From contig JAMZAV010001295.1 in the NCBI GenBank assembly GCA_024449915.1, positions 117,616 through 181,615 on the forward strand: DNA of 64,000 nt. Direction: 5' to 3'. Positions 32,969 through 45,332 of this stretch are shown one piece after another. The position numbers and the translations under genes are program-made. The stretch comes from Sweltsa coloradensis. Taxonomy: Eukaryota > Arthropoda > Insecta > Plecoptera > Chloroperlidae. How positions within the stretch are numbered: position 1 is the stretch's first letter; each line of letters starts with the position of its first letter. Below the pieces are notes generated by a model. The model worked only from the letters and a program-made list of their open reading frames with translations. It was not told the origin of the DNA and did not search any database.

Positions 32969-34199
32969 CAGAGGCGGACTGGCAGGTACGGAACTACGGA
33001 ATCCCGTACGGGGCCCCCAACCCAACCCTAACATATAAAGTTTTTAAATGAAAATATTATTTGTCTTAAAATGGCAAAGGTTTAAACGAGCACATCACAG
33101 TCATTCGAATATTCATATAAAACGTAAAGGTAAGACAATGTAAATGTTGGATGTACCTTGGTGCCTACAGGGGCCTATCGTTATTTGCCACTCAGTCTGT
33201 CGGTATTAATTTTTACGATTACTAATGGCAGAGTAAGGGTTGTGGGGAATAGTCAATATATCCACTGGCATAGCGGCGGACCCCGCAAACCCCGCGAAAC
33301 GGGGGCCCCGATAAAAATGGATCACATTTTTATGAAAATTTCAAATAAAACAGCAATTCACTCAATATTATATAAAATAACGTGAAAAAGTTCGCGGGCC
33401 CCCCAAAAAAACTGAAATAATACTTGAATTATTTAAAAAAATGTTTTATAAATCAGAAAATCACTTAAAGGTATCAAGAATTATCTCAAAATTCATATGC
33501 ATACGCTATGAAGAAGACACCTAAGAATTTTCTAAGAAACTTACATTTTACGTTTTTCAACAGCAAAATATTTTGTAGACACCATAGCAGCAATTTCTAA
33601 TGAGTATGTGCTGAGAGGGTGATGGAGAAGGGGTGGCGGGTCGCCATCAATTGTTTTATAGGCCTAGCCTATATAATTTTTTTCAAGGAAAACCTGTTTT
33701 AGGGTGCAATGTATGACCCTCTTCAGGTGTTTTGACTAGGTTGTGTATAGTACATAATGCGCACTCTAGCCTAGGGGACAGGGAGAAAGGGTTCTCGCGT
33801 CGTGGTCGTCATTGCCTCTGTCATCGTTCGTGTAGTCATTGTCGTCGTCTTAATGGGGGGGGGGGTCGTCAAAGGAAATGGAAATGTCATCGACGACGAC
33901 CGCAGCTCGCCTCTAGTGTCAGGGATTATTATACTCCCCTACTTGCTAACTGATGTCTTGCGAGGTGGACCTATACGCTCTTCCCTCGCCTTTTATGACT
34001 AGCAGAGCCATGCTATGGTCCAAAATTTCTGTCCCGCGTTGTTTCAATATTTTGGCTTAGTGGAATTGCTTCATCAATAATAAATGTTTGCCTTTTTTTA
34101 TATATCTGTTAAAATGATATCAGGACTATTATGTTGTATCGTCTTATTTATTGTTTATCCTTGTTGTTACATTCAACAAATACAAAATTCAGCAAATAT

Positions 34200-34680
34200 T
34201 TTGCTAAAAATCCAATTGCGATGAAATTTTCTGGAGGCCTTTGAAATCTCTGAACTTAGAACTGCCACTTTTTTTTAGCGCAATCGAAATATTATTTCTC
34301 ATGAAAATCGCAATTTTACGATTTTTTCGAGTTTTAAACATTTCTTCGACTTACAACACCGACATGCTTTATCCGATTGTAATGATTTTTTCACAGAACC
34401 TTGATTTTATTAATTTATATATTCGTGTGAAATTTAAGTGCAATTAAAAAAATATTTTGTAATGAAAATTGCAATTGTACACTTTTTTCTTTTTTTTAAA
34501 ACACTTCCCCGACTTACAACACCTACATTTTTTATCCGATTCTAATTATTTTTTTACACAACCTTAATTCTATGAATTAATATATTCATGTGAAATCTGA
34601 GCGCAATCGAAAAATTATTTCTCATAAAAATCGCAATTTTATGTTTTTTTGTTAACAAAAAATTACGCTCATACCTCAAC
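34200..34680 (+). repeat. Second HINE-like segment without 5' terminus
   Basis: 34216-34660 repeats HINE-A body sequence (CCTTTGAAATCTCTGAACTTAGAACTGCCAC in parts, then three AATCGCAATTTTACG/TATG-type units). It lies just upstream of the complete HINE copy at 34781 in the same orientation. It may be a truncated tandem copy. Confidence 0.5.
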
Positions 34681-35017
34681 GCGCCTGAAAAAGCGTTTGC
34701 GAAGCTTCCTATTTATTATTATTAAGATTATTATTATTATTATTATTATTAGTATTAGTATTAGTATTGCTGTAACTTAGTTGGATGAGCGTAGCGAGCG
34801 AAGCGAAGATTCCATTCTACTACACTGGAGAAAAAAATCCGGAATGTTTTTTTTTTCTTCTTTTTTTTTCTTTTTGTATTTTTGTCTGTTTGTCCACACG
34901 ATTCCGGCTAAACCGATACTCCGATTACGATGAAATTTTATGGAGGCATTCGAAATCTCTGAACTTGGAACTGCCACGTTTTTGAGCGCAATCGGAAATT
35001 TTTTTCTCATGAAAATC

Positions 35018-35800
35018 TAGAAAGAAAGGAACAAGTAAAGTAACTAGAGAGAAAATTAAAATTGGAGATGAGGAACTGGAAGAGGCAGAAGAGTTTGCGT
35101 ACGTAGGTAGCATTATCACAAAGGAGGCAAAGATGGGAAGTGAGATCAGTAAAAGGGTGGCCCAGGCAGAATCCTTTTATCAGCAAGTAAGGAAGTTACT
35201 TTGGAACGAGGATTTCCCTAATGAATGCAAGGTGTTATTGTACAAGGTATACTATCTACCCATCCTTACATATGCTTCAGTGACCTGGACACTAGGAGCC
35301 GTAGATGCAAGTAGGATTCAAGCAGCTGAAATGAAGTTCGTAAGAAGCATAGCCGGAATATCGAAGTTAGACAAAAGTAGAAGCCAAGAAATCAGGACAA
35401 AAGTTGGAGTTGAGAAGCTATTATTCAAAATTGGACGAGAAAGGTTGAGATGGTATGGACATGTCAGAAGAATGGGAGAAGAAAGAATTCCAAGGACAGA
35501 ATTTGAAAGTGGGGACAAAGTTAAAAGACGAGTCGGTAGACCAAGAGAGAAGTGGAAAGATCAAATAAGAAATGATATACAGGAAAGAGGTGAGAAGTGG
35601 GAAGAAGTCGAAGCAAGGAAACTGTGGGAAGACAGAAGTGGATGGCGTGAGCTGGTGGGAAGAAGTGCGAGTGAACCTGAAGAGGACATGACAGGCCTGG
35701 CAAGCCGGTGTTAACAACTCATAAAAGGCCCTAGAAAATTGGTGGCTATAGCCACCCCCTGACCTAACTCAAGTTGGAAACAGGAGTCAGAAATATATAT
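35018..35800 (+). mobile_element. RTE-like LINE, 5'-truncated, with clean target duplication
   Basis: The target duplication ATGAAAATC (9 bp) is at 35009-35017 and 35801-35809. The insert ends in an (AT)n run and holds the 3' end of an RTE-like open frame followed by a short 3' UTR containing GGTGGCTATAGCCACC, a perfect palindrome. It is inserted into HINE-A copy 2, so it is the youngest layer here. Confidence 0.9.
35019..35714 (+). CDS. RTE-like reverse transcriptase C-terminal part (truncated, open)
   Basis: A continuous frame of about 231 codons from the truncation point to the stop. In order: GDEELEEAEEFAYVGSIIT (thumb region), SKRVAQAESFYQQVRKLLW, PNECKVLLYKVYYLPILTYA, VDASRIQAAEMKFVRSIAG, RERLRWYGHVRRMGEERIP, a GRPREKW basic segment and an LWEDRSGWRELV tail. 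These are the conserved segments after the YADD box in RTE-like endonuclease-reverse transcriptases. The endonuclease and polymerase core are missing, so it is a dead-on-arrival copy, though its remaining frame is undamaged, which fits a recent insertion. A start codon at 35133 is incidental. Confidence 0.85.
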   Translation, partial: RKKGTSKVTREKIKIGDEELEEAEEFAYVGSIITKEAKMGSEISKRVAQAESFYQQVRKLLWNEDFPNECKVLLYKVYYLPILTYASVTWTLGAVDASRIQAAEMKFVRSIAGISKLDKSRSQEIRTKVGVEKLLFKIGRERLRWYGHVRRMGEERIPRTEFESGDKVKRRVGRPREKWKDQIRNDIQERGEKWEEVEARKLWEDRSGWRELVGRSASEPEEDMTGLASRC

Positions 35801-37533
35801 ATGAAAATCGCAATTTTACGATTTTTTTCGATTTTTAAAAAATTTCTTCGACTTATAACACCTACATGCTTTATCCGATTTTAATGATTTTTGCACAGAA
35901 CCTTTATTTTATGAATTAAGATATTCTTGTGAAATTTGAGCGCAATTGAAAAAATATTTATCATAAAAATCGAAATTTTACGGGTTTTTTCTTTTTTTAA
36001 ACAATTCTTTGACTTATAACACCTACATGCTTTATCCGATTGAAATGATTTTTTCGCAGAACCTTAATTTTATGAATTAATATATTACTGTTAAATTTGA
36101 GCGCAATCGAGAAATTATTTCTAATAAAAATTTCAATTTTACAATTTTTTTTAAACAATTATGATTAATTAAAAAAAATTAAAAAAATAAAGTTTCTTTT
36201 TTATTTTATTGAATTTAATAAAAAAAAATTCAATTTAATAATGATTTTACCACAGAACAACAGAAAATTTGCATAACACATGGCAGCTCAATGCACCAAT
36301 TACGCTCATCCAACAACGCGGCGGGACTTAAGCGTTTTCCTAGTATTATTACTTTTGTTACCGGTACACGTAAAAATATATGGATGTGTAACAGCTGATT
36401 TTCCAAAGAAACGCATTTTTGATAACGCTACAAAGTGTTTTTTATTCACTTCTAAGTTTTTCCATACCTCTCATTTACATAAAATGATATTAAAACTCCG
36501 CATGTAATTATGTTGGGAAAATTAGACGATAAGAATTTATATTCTCATTCACCGCCGTAACCAGGGGCTGGTAACCCGGGTGAAAATCTGGAGTAGACCA
36601 TGTTGAATTGCTAATAGAATAATAGTCCAGTCAGCACTATTTTTTTGACTAAAACTCGTTAAAATACTCCAATCTGTAGGAATCGAAAAAATTACTGGCG
36701 CTGCAGTGCGCTCCGGACCCGCATTACCTTGGGGGATGGGACCTCCCACCATTATTTTATTTATTTATTTTATACAAGGTCAGACTTTACCCAAACATAC
36801 TAAGGGCGTCACACTAGAATCCTCTATAAAGCAATTTTATTAACATATTAATAAGAGTCGAATAATATAACTATTTACATTAATATTCAACGATTTTTGG
36901 GACAATGTACCGTGTTAATAAGAGTGAAGTGTAACCCATCACAAGAACTGATGAATACGTTTTTCTATACATTATACTAAACTCTTTATTAATCTCGTCA
37001 GGACGTTAGCGTTTCAATTCCATTTGGCGGTTTTGTTTTGAGTATCGACTGCACAATAATTACATTATTTTGGTTTCTAAAACGCACCAAACGCACTCTA
37101 AAAACCTGATTTAAAAAAATTCGCCTGCGGCGCTATTATTGGGGGGCTCGCCCCCCAAACCCCCCACACATGTCCCACGAAAGTATAAATTTAAATTTTA
37201 CACCCCCTAACAAAATTCCTGCGGACGCCCTTGATTCATACCCGGGTAATTTTTATAGCCTAGGCCTACTTACGGCCCTGTTCTCATTGAATGTGTTGTA
37301 CTGTTTTCAAATTCAAATTGCGATATTATCTGAGGTATGACCACAATATTTAATGACTAGGTCACTTCATCTATCCGTTCAAAATATACCTGAGATTGCT
37401 TTAAAAGCCGTCTTGAGAGTAAAATGAAGCAAAAAAATTTTTGCCTCCGGCGGCAGGGGCTTCGCCCCAGACCCCTTTAGGGCCCACGAAAGTGCTTTCC
37501 GTCCGGGGCCCCTACCCCCCCAGTCCGCCTCTG

Positions 37534-38091
37534 ACTGCTGCAGTGAACAGCAAATTATGCGTAGACTTAATTATTTATGGTCAAAAATCTATACTTTATT
37601 TAATATTAAGACAGTATAATAATTTGTTACCAAGAGATTTGAGAGAGATCAAAAGTGTTGGAATGTTTTGAGTGGATATTAAATAAATATAAAATATATG
37701 TACTAAGTAGGATGTAAAATACACGTTTCCAAGCAAAGGGGTTGCTACCTGGTGGCGAATAATGCAACTGTTCGATCAGTGATAGGCGGAGGAGCGCGCT
37801 ATGTGCTTACTTGAAGAACACTGGTCATTCCGTGTTTGTCACTTATGAATATGTACAATCACAGGTACATTGTCGTTGCTCTCCCAAAATGCTGTTAATT
37901 GAAGATTATCAAAAGCATGGGGGTGCACCAAAATGATAAAATCGCTCTCCAATATGCGGGAATCGAGACCATGTCAACCAGAATAATATTACTATATTCG
38001 GACCTACGCCCCATGCACCCATGAGACACCGAGGATGGCATTTGTATCCATATAACAATTCTCTAATTATAATATCATAATAAATCATTGG
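37534..38091 (+). other. Flank after the hAT element, with a possible LINE C-terminus
   Basis: The frame ending at 37671 reads NLLPRDLREIKSV, which resembles the C-terminal tail of LINE reverse transcriptases (LP..LR.IKS..F). Only about 20 residues support this, so it is a weak call. The rest (37680-38091) is featureless. Confidence 0.3.
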
Positions 38092-39460
38092 TATAAAAAG
38101 GCTTTATACCAAATACTATAGGCTAACAGAGTACGATAAATACTTAATCAAATTCAAACTGTCAAGAATGTTCACAACTCATAGTAATTACACACACACA
38201 GTATAGCTTATGGCCCATTTAATTGAGATATACTTCTTAAGTTTTATTATGATAATTTAATTATATAAAAAAAGTCATAATAATAATAATAATATTAATA
38301 ACAAAACAATAACAAAAATAATAATAATTGTATAAGGGCTTATGAACAAGTCTCAACTCCTTTTCAAGCTAATATACTTAATGAAGGCCTAAATACCGTT
38401 TACTGTTATAATCATTTATTACATAATATTATAGGTCTACATAATATCATGATATACGATTTATTATTTTTTGAAAAAGAATAATGATATGACCTACAAG
38501 ATTTTAAAGCTGTCTGCAGAATGACACGTCATGCCTTTTTTACATACAAAAAATAAAAAAAAAATGGCCATACAGCTATTCCAATAGGCCAAAATTTGAG
38601 TAAAAAGTATATAGATAGTTTGATAGATTTATTTGCGTTTTGTATACTCTTCCATGTAGACAATGTTTTTGATGTATAATGTTAAAACCGGTTTAGTCTT
38701 AAGTGTATATAGTAGATTAAATTATATAAGCAGGGCTGCCGTTTTAAGGATTTTATCCGTTTTACGGATATTTAGGGTGCAAACGATATAACGGATTTAG
38801 TCTTATTACGGATATTTCGGTATACGTTTTCCTATGCTTAATTTCGTATTTTGAATATCAGCTTCTTAATTATATATAAAAATATTGGTATAAAAGCTTT
38901 ATAAAAATTATATAGCGAAAGGGTACGAAAACAATCTAATTCAAACTGTAGAATGTTCTCTCTTTGGGATGAGACCACAAAAGCATTATAGGCCTATTAA
39001 ATTGTTTCTTAGTTTTATTATATAAATTTATTATTATCATAAAGTAAAAATAAAATATTAATATAAAAATACAAAATAATAATAATTGTATATGATTATG
39101 AACAAGTCTCAAACATCCTTTTCAAAATATACTTAATGCAGGCCTAAATACCGTTTACTTTATAATCACTGTAGGTAGCCATATTATAGGTTTAATAGTC
39201 AATTTAAATATATTATTATTGAAAAGAATAAGATATACCTACAAGATTTTAAAGCTAGTTACGCAATGACGGCTTCTCATTATTGACATACAAATTCTCA
39301 GCTTGATAGGCCAGCAGCAGCTTTCATTAGACCTAAATATAAAATATATATAGCATTTATAGTTTAGATATATTTGCGTTTTGTAACTCTTCCCGATGTA
39401 CATGGGATTTGATTTCATGTATAAAAACCCGGTTTTAAGTGTATGGTAGCCTAAATATAT
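38092..39460. repeat. Tandem duplication, two ~620-bp units offset ~775 bp
   Basis: Unit 1 (38092-38720) and unit 2 (38885-39460) share in order TTGGTATAAAA..GCTTTATA, AATTCAAACTGT..GAATGTTC, ATGAACAAGTCTCAA, AGGCCTAAATACCGTTTACT, and CTACAAGATTTTAAAGCT. They are diverged by indels. Between them (38733-38850) lies a sequence starting CAGGGCTGCCGTTTTAA with repeated ACGGAT.., whose start recurs at 50213. Confidence 0.7.
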
Positions 39461-40523
39461 ATAGGCCTACTCCGATTGCGTTCACATTGTAAAACGAAGT
39501 ATAAAAAGTGCAAAACAAGTGTAGGGTATTTGCTAGAAGCTCTTTGATTTTTGGTAATCAAGTAAATTATTGAAATTATTATTATTGGGCAACATTTTCT
39601 TGGCAAAATATTATCGATTTTCATCATTCAACGTTATTTGATACACTTGTTTCTGTGATAGTTGATAGTGATCGGCTAATATCATCAAATAACTCAATAT
39701 TTGTTGTAATTTAAAATGGCATTAAATTCCCGTTTTTAATAAAGCCGATCGCCAAAACTTACGAATTTTACTTTTAAAATACGTTGACAATATGACATCA
39801 ACAATGTTTTTGCAAATGATCAGAAATGTAACAAAAATCAAGTTGAAGCCAACTGAATATACAGCGCCCGCCGTAAGCAGCTCGCCTCTATCACCGATCG
39901 GTCCGACATGTTGCATTTTAGTGCTGCCATCTATCTTTGCTTGGAAACGCGTATAGCTGTCAAGCTAAAAATAAAGAGCATTCAATACAATTCAATTCAT
40001 ATTACGTATTTATAATTTCAACCAAAACAACAACAAAACAATTCTAGGACTTAACAATATTAGTTAACTATGCGTATTAATAATAGTAGGCCTATATATA
40101 AAGTTTAGTGAAGGCCGTTGATAATTTATTCGCGGGGAACCCGCAAAAAACTACTTCCGGGGGGGGGGGGATAATGTGTGATTAAATTACACATCATAAT
40201 GGTAAAGGCCAATAATCAAATTTGCAGTATTGCATAAAAGTAAAATTACTGCAAACACATTGCCTATAGGATTTTACACGTCTCCAAATTACGAGATAAA
40301 ATTCCTTATTTTGCTAGTTATTTTTCAGCTGGTGGTTACCAAATAAATAGTGATTATCCTACCCCATCGTACCCAACTACTAAAGTGGAAATACTTCTAG
40401 AACTGACGCTTACAATGAAATATTATGCTTTAAAGCATGAAAAACACACTTGCTCCCTGTGCAGCCCGTGTTTTTATCTGCCTTCGGACGGCCATGTTGG
40501 CATACGACCGTGCTGCTACCTGG
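39461..40523. other. Intron sequence
   Basis: A G-run at about 40158-40171 is the only notable feature. No coding sequence is recognised. Confidence 0.5.
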
Positions 40524-40905
40524 TTAGGTTTTAACCGCGAATAGTGTCATCTTGCACTGTATGGGTATTTCCCTATCCCACACCAGGCCTTTTACACACT
40601 GGTAGAAGTTACTGGCCTTTTGTATTCTGTTAGTAATTTCCTTTTTTATCTTCCCGCTTGCCATTATTTCATTTCCTAGGTATCCAAAACTCTCCACCAC
40701 TTCCATGGTTTCTTCTCCAATCTTGATCTCTGCATGATAGTTCCTTACGTCTCCCTCTCCTGGCATAGTAACAACTTTGCTCTTGCTCACGCTTATCTTC
40801 ATGCCGGCCTCTTCAATGTGTCTCTTCCAAAGGTCTGTGTAACTCTGGAGTACCTCCTCATACACTGACCACGCCACAAAATCATCGTAACCTTAGTAAC
40901 CTTAG
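40524..40905 (-). pseudogene. RTE-like reverse transcriptase fragment starting at the catalytic box
   Basis: The minus strand begins with YDDFVAWS (40890-40867), the aspartate pair of the polymerase, then YTDLWKRHIEEAGMKIS, GYLGNEIMASGKI and VWDREIPIQCKMTLF. The 5' truncation falls at the YxDD motif, and the C-terminal RLRWFGH region is absent here. CTAAGGTTAC is repeated just upstream (40890-40912). Confidence 0.7.
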
Positions 40906-41210
40906 TAAATTTAATAAAAAGCATTGCATCATGGCAACTACAGATTGTAAATGAAAATGGAATAAATCAATGATGGTAGCTTTTGTTTCTAGAGAATCTG
41001 TTTTGAGATGTACCCCATCTACCACTTGCTTTATAGATCAAGAGAAATTAACTAAATAATTATGTTTATATTGGTGAAAGTTGGTGAAAGTTTACAATAC
41101 CAGGTTCGTTAAACAAAGAGAATTTAATTCAAATTATTCAATAATTCGACATCCAAGAATCCCAAGGCCTTGTAACACCCATAAGTTGAGACAAAAAAGA
41201 GAACTTGGGT
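40906..41210. other. Intron sequence, nothing recognised
   Basis: AT-rich, no repeats or frames of note. Confidence 0.4.
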
Positions 41211-41218
41211 GTTGCTCT

Positions 41219-41655
41219 TAGGGATGGGACGTTTAAACGTTTAGTGGACGGTTAGAGGTTATTAAATTCGCAAAACGTTTAGTAAAAGATTTTTTTTTTT
41301 TTTTTTTTTTTTCTATGAAATGTTATTTTGTTATCACTTTTGGAGCCTACACAAACACGAGCTAACAGATTAGGCCGATAATTTTCTAAAAATGCTCAAT
41401 TTTGGTGGAGGTGCTGGGTCCCAGGCTGTATTAAGACATCTTGTCTGTTACGGTACATAATATGGTGGAAGAGCCGGGTCATTTAATGCAAGAGTGAGAA
41501 TAAAACCGTTATTAATTATTCGTCGGCCGGTCATAAGTACAAAATTACGATTTTTGGAAAAACCTAGGTCTCTGCCAACCTAAATTTGAACGTTTAAACG
41601 CGATTAGTTCAAGGGGTTAAACGTTTACGAAATTAAACGCTTTTTCCCATCCCTA
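41219..41655. mobile_element. hAT-type MITE, 437 bp
   Basis: Termini TAGGGATGGGA and its inverse (..TCCCATCCCTA), with a perfect 8-bp target duplication GTTGCTCT (41211-41218, 41656-41663). Inside there is a T-run at 41291-41312 and repeated AAACGTTTA.. motifs. No transposase. Confidence 0.9.
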
Positions 41656-41702
41656 GTTGCTCTGTACTGACAGCTGGTATTACCTCACAATGGTGGCTAT
41701 TG

Positions 41703-42200
41703 CTAGAGGTAGTAAACATGATGATAACGAAATTCACGAATTTTTTTAAATGTCCATTTTATTGCCATAAATGTGAATGAGATGAATTACATCATTTAGA
41801 GATGGAAAAATCACATTTTGAAAACGCGAATTTTGCAAAATCTCGCGTATAGCGCAAAATAACAAACACGATTGTATCAAACTGGTCAAAACGCGAATTA
41901 ACTTTCGAAATTTAACCTTTTAGTGTGCATAATGTAGGTGCCGGTCCAGACCGAATATTATACGTGCTGTTGGCGGCACAGTTAACAGACGACATCACAA
42001 CAGCGTACCATGATGTCATGGGCTTCACGGAAATAGACCGTCAAAATAACGGCGTGTATTCGGACTCCGCGGAAATAGTCCACCAAAATAACGGTGCGTA
42101 CAAATATATTTTTTTGTTGGGAATCGATTCTGAATAGATTCTTGAGTCACAATGATCGATTCTTCCGTTTAGGAATCGATGTCATCCCTAACTTAAGGGT
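41703..42200. mobile_element. One-ended copy of the hAT-type MITE G and related debris
   Basis: TAGAGGTAGT at 41703 begins a sequence that matches the reverse complement of 50089-49850 (AAATGTCC, then TTACATCATTTAGAGATGG, then AAAACGCGAATTA). The second terminus is not found. From about 41950 the sequence changes to one with CCGCGGAAATAG..CC and AATAACGG, which resembles 62480-62560, and ends near GATGTCATCCCTA at 42193. Confidence 0.55.
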
Positions 42201-42559
42201 CTCCATTTTTTTTTGTATGGGGGGGGGTAGTAACGTTTTGCCCATTTTTGAAATCGCTTAAAATGCAAAATTTGGGTTTTTACTTTTTTATATCACCATT
42301 TATTACGACTCGATCCCTCGACCTGTATAGCAACGAAGATTCCGGAAGTAGGAAGTACTCGACCGGATATAGTCAACACAACATACAAGGTTACTACATA
42401 AATCAAATTTAAAGTTAATGTCATCAAAATCAAACAGCAACAAGTGGTTTGTAAGTAACTGTTGTGCATCCAGCGCTAAATAACACGCTCTAACACAGTA
42501 CAAAATAGGCCCACATATTTACAACTAGATAAAATACTTATAGTAAGTACTACTACTAA
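42201..42559. other. Intron sequence
   Basis: No gene recognised. A short G-run lies at 42220. Confidence 0.4.
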
Positions 42560-44978
42560 TTTGACGAAGGAGTGCAGCGACTGAGTCTTGCAAGGTAAGT
42601 CGTTCGGGTCTTCGTCGTGATAATGTCTGTCTGTAAAATGTTTGTCCGATCCCATACGGCCAAACAGATTGAGCTGAAATGTTAAATAGACATCCGTGAC
42701 CAGTTAACTGAGAACTTCTAACAAAATGAGCAAAATCCATAGTGATTTAAACCTGCAAGAAATAAAAATTGAAAAATAGGCTAGAAATATGAAGCATTTA
42801 GTTAGAACGACAATGCTTTTGTTCTTCCGTGCATGCAGTGACCAAGGTGTATCGAATCTTTTACGCTCAAGGTTACCCATTTTTCCTCTGGGAGATTGAG
42901 TAAATCTGCAATATTTACACACACTTTGTACTGGCTAGGTTTTCCATAGTATTCGACCGTTATTTATGATTATTTTATTGAATGTATTTGATACAAACTT
43001 GGTCAAAACTGGAGCTAACATGTTGTACTTACTATGTCAAGTACTCCCATTTGTACCTACATAGAGTATTCTTATTACTAGGGAAACGCCAAAGTCGTTG
43101 TTAGACGAGTGAGTGAGCCATGTGTTGAGTACCCGGTAACATTCCTTTTCTTCCTTCTACCTTAGGCCTCCCTAGCCTATCATAGGCTACAGTGGAGCAT
43201 TATGGCCTAAACTATGGCCTAAACTTAAATACCCTATTATTTATACGAATATAATTACCACACATAACAAAAACTTGTAAAAATACAGCCAAACCTTACA
43301 CACTCAAAAGAAATGAGATCTAAAAAAAGTGCCAAGCTCATCTACTTTTCCACATTTGCGCATTCTTAATTCATAAACGTACAGTGTCCCGTAACAACAT
43401 CCTTGAAAAGCTTCGCAAAATAGAGATTGCAACTATAAATTTAAACGTAATAGTTCATTCAATTTTTTTTTCTAATTAATTTTAACGTAATGGTCATGCA
43501 AAATCTATTTTGCCAAGCTTTTCAAGGATGTTGTTACGGGACACTGTACGTTTATGAATTAAGAATGCGCAAATGTGGAAAAGTAGATGAGCTTGGCACT
43601 TTTTTTAGATCTCATTTCTTTAGAGTGTGTAAGGTTTGGCTGTATTTTTACAAGTTTTTGTTATGTGTGGGATCTCATTACTTTTTCAAGTTCTAATGCA
43701 AAATTATTTGTTAAAATATAATAATTTTATCAAAGTCGATTTAATTGCTATGGTATTACCAATTAACAATAGAATGAAAAAATATAATGGTCCAAAGACT
43801 TGCTTTTTGTAAACAATGTAGGCGATTATTGTCACGTAACTATAGTTACTTGTTGATTGTATGCCTGTGTAAGGCTTATTTTAAAACCTTTATTTCGAAG
43901 CCTTCCAGCAATTTTTTTAAACTTTTTCTTTCAAAGGGAATTACATCACTATTACCTTAATGTCCATGTAAAATATGAACGTTGTAGCCCCACCCGTTTG
44001 GTCAGAATCGCTGGGCAATTGAAACTGACGGATTAGATAGTAGTAGTAGGCCTAGTAGCAGCCAGTAGCCAGTAGTAACTAACATCCTTAAAGTGATTTT
44101 GAGCATGTTTCAAGTCATATTTTCACCAAGAAGGAATGCTCGTACCCCAACCAAATTTGGCATGTGTTGTCGGGTACCTAAATCCCATCGATTTTGATAG
44201 TTTTCAAATTCACATCACGTTTCATGATAGCTGGGTGACACCTCGAAATCACCCCAACTCTGCTTGCTGTATAGGTGCCTGAGTGTGTAGCGCACCGCGG
44301 CTTGGCTGCGGCGCCCTAACGGGCACCTAGATCAAACTTAAATGCAAATGTTCCCGGGTACTCAACACATGACTCGCTCACTCGTCTAACAACGACTTTA
44401 GCGTTTCCCTAGTCTTGCGCCCTAATAGCCGAAATGTGGGAGACATGGGTTCAATCCCCTGGTCGGGAAAGATTTTGTAATTTCTGGATTGTATTTAAAA
44501 AATTATTAAACATGTTTTGAAATGCATATAACGCAGTGTAGTCCATCATTTGTGGCAATAGGGCCTACTACGGTAAACATAGCCAGTACGAAATACGTGA
44601 AAATATTGCAAGGTTTACTCAATCGACGAGCAGAATTTGGGGGTACCTTGACGTGCAACATTTGATAAACCTTTTGCACGGCATTTCACGGCCAGGCGAA
44701 TAACAAACAAAAAATATTTTTTCAGAATCAAAACCATTGTCGTTAAAATACTTTCTAAACATTGGCAGCCTATTTTTCAATTTATTATTTCTTGTAGGTT
44801 TAAATCGTAATGGATCTAGCTGATTTTGTTAGCAGTTCTCAGTAAACTTGGACCGGATGTCTATTTAAAATTTCAGCCCAATCTATTCAGCGATTCGGCT
44901 GATTTTCGACGTACAGACTCGCGGAAGAGCCATATTTCTTGAATGGAAAATCCTCAGTCGCTACTCTCCCTCGTCTAA
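42560..44978. mobile_element. HINE-B composite: Helentron-like ends in both orientations
   Basis: A plus-strand 5'-like end (TTTGACGAAGGAGTGCAGCGAC) is at 42560 and a plus-strand 3' end (CTCACTCGTCTAACAACG..CGTTTCCCTAG, then T) at 44412. A minus-strand 3' end of the same type is at 43078, and a minus-strand 5' end (TTAGACGAGGGAG) at 44978. So two sets of termini overlap. Between 43078 and 44412 the outer ~65 bp on each side are inverted copies of each other. The termini resemble HINE-A (GAG..CCATGTGTT, CTAG, AACG/CGTT hairpin), indicating a sister family. Confidence 0.65.
43256..43671. repeat. Near-perfect inverted repeat, ~170-bp arms
   Basis: The arms 43256-43427 and 43498-43671 are almost identical inverted copies (for example AAGTGCCAAGCTCATCTAC.. 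at 43329 against its complement at 43586, and GTAACAACATCC at 43392 against GGATGTTGTTAC at 43525). The spacer is about 70 bp. A transcript would fold into a long hairpin. Confidence 0.9.
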
Positions 44979-45290
44979 TTATATTGGATGTATTTCATAC
45001 AAACTCGGTCAAAACCGGTGGTAACATGTTGTACGGACTTACGTCAAGTACTTCCATGTGAAGGCCTACCTATATTATACATTATTACTTTGTCTTAACT
45101 CTAACTAAAATAAGTCATTTATGATATTGTTTGTAGACGATGTTTCCTTTCTGCTGTGTACGGTCGTGGACGATTTCTCATTGCCATCCTAGCCTTTGCT
45201 CTTCCACGAAACCACGAAAATCATGTCAGGATGGAAGCTGTCTCGGAATCTTGAAGTATCATTCTTAGTTTAGAAATTTACGAACTATTC
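44979..45290. repeat. Dispersed repeat C, copy 2
   Basis: GGATGTATTTCATACAAACT at 44984 begins about 300 bp that also occur at 48606-48912, and in shorter form at 42980-43075 (GAATGTATTTGATACAAACTTGG). Copies share TAACATGTTGTAC, GTCAAGTACT, CAGGATGGAAGCTGTCTCGG and ATTTACGAACTATTC. The class is unknown. Confidence 0.7.
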
Positions 45291-45332
45291 AGATTCAGAT
45301 TCAGATTTTATTAACCAACTAGACAGGTAAAT

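Larger units (their letters stand above)
34781..36343 (+). mobile_element. HINE-A copy 2, carrying an RTE-like insertion
   Basis: 5' end TTGGATGAGCGTA at 34781. 3' end: TACGCTCATCCAA (36301-36313), hairpin AACGC (36315-36319) with GCGTT (36332-36336), and CTAG ending at 36343 followed by T. The body is interrupted at 35018-35800. Removing that insert leaves about 780 bp, the same size as copies 1 and 3. Confidence 0.85.
32969..37533. mobile_element. hAT-type element, 4.6 kb, with nested insertions
   Basis: CAGAGGCGGACTGG at 32969 and its reverse complement ending at 37533 form the termini. The 8-bp target duplication ACTGCTGC is perfect (32961-32968, 37534-37541). A HINE (34781-36343), itself carrying an RTE-like fragment, lies inside. 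The remaining internal sequence shows no intact transposase, and G/C-run segments near both ends (33001, 37500) look like subterminal repeats. Confidence 0.85.

Noticed and set aside
44400..44470. tRNA gene suggested by GGGTTCAATCCCCTGG near 44450
   Set aside because: Only a T-arm-like segment; no D-arm or acceptor stem.
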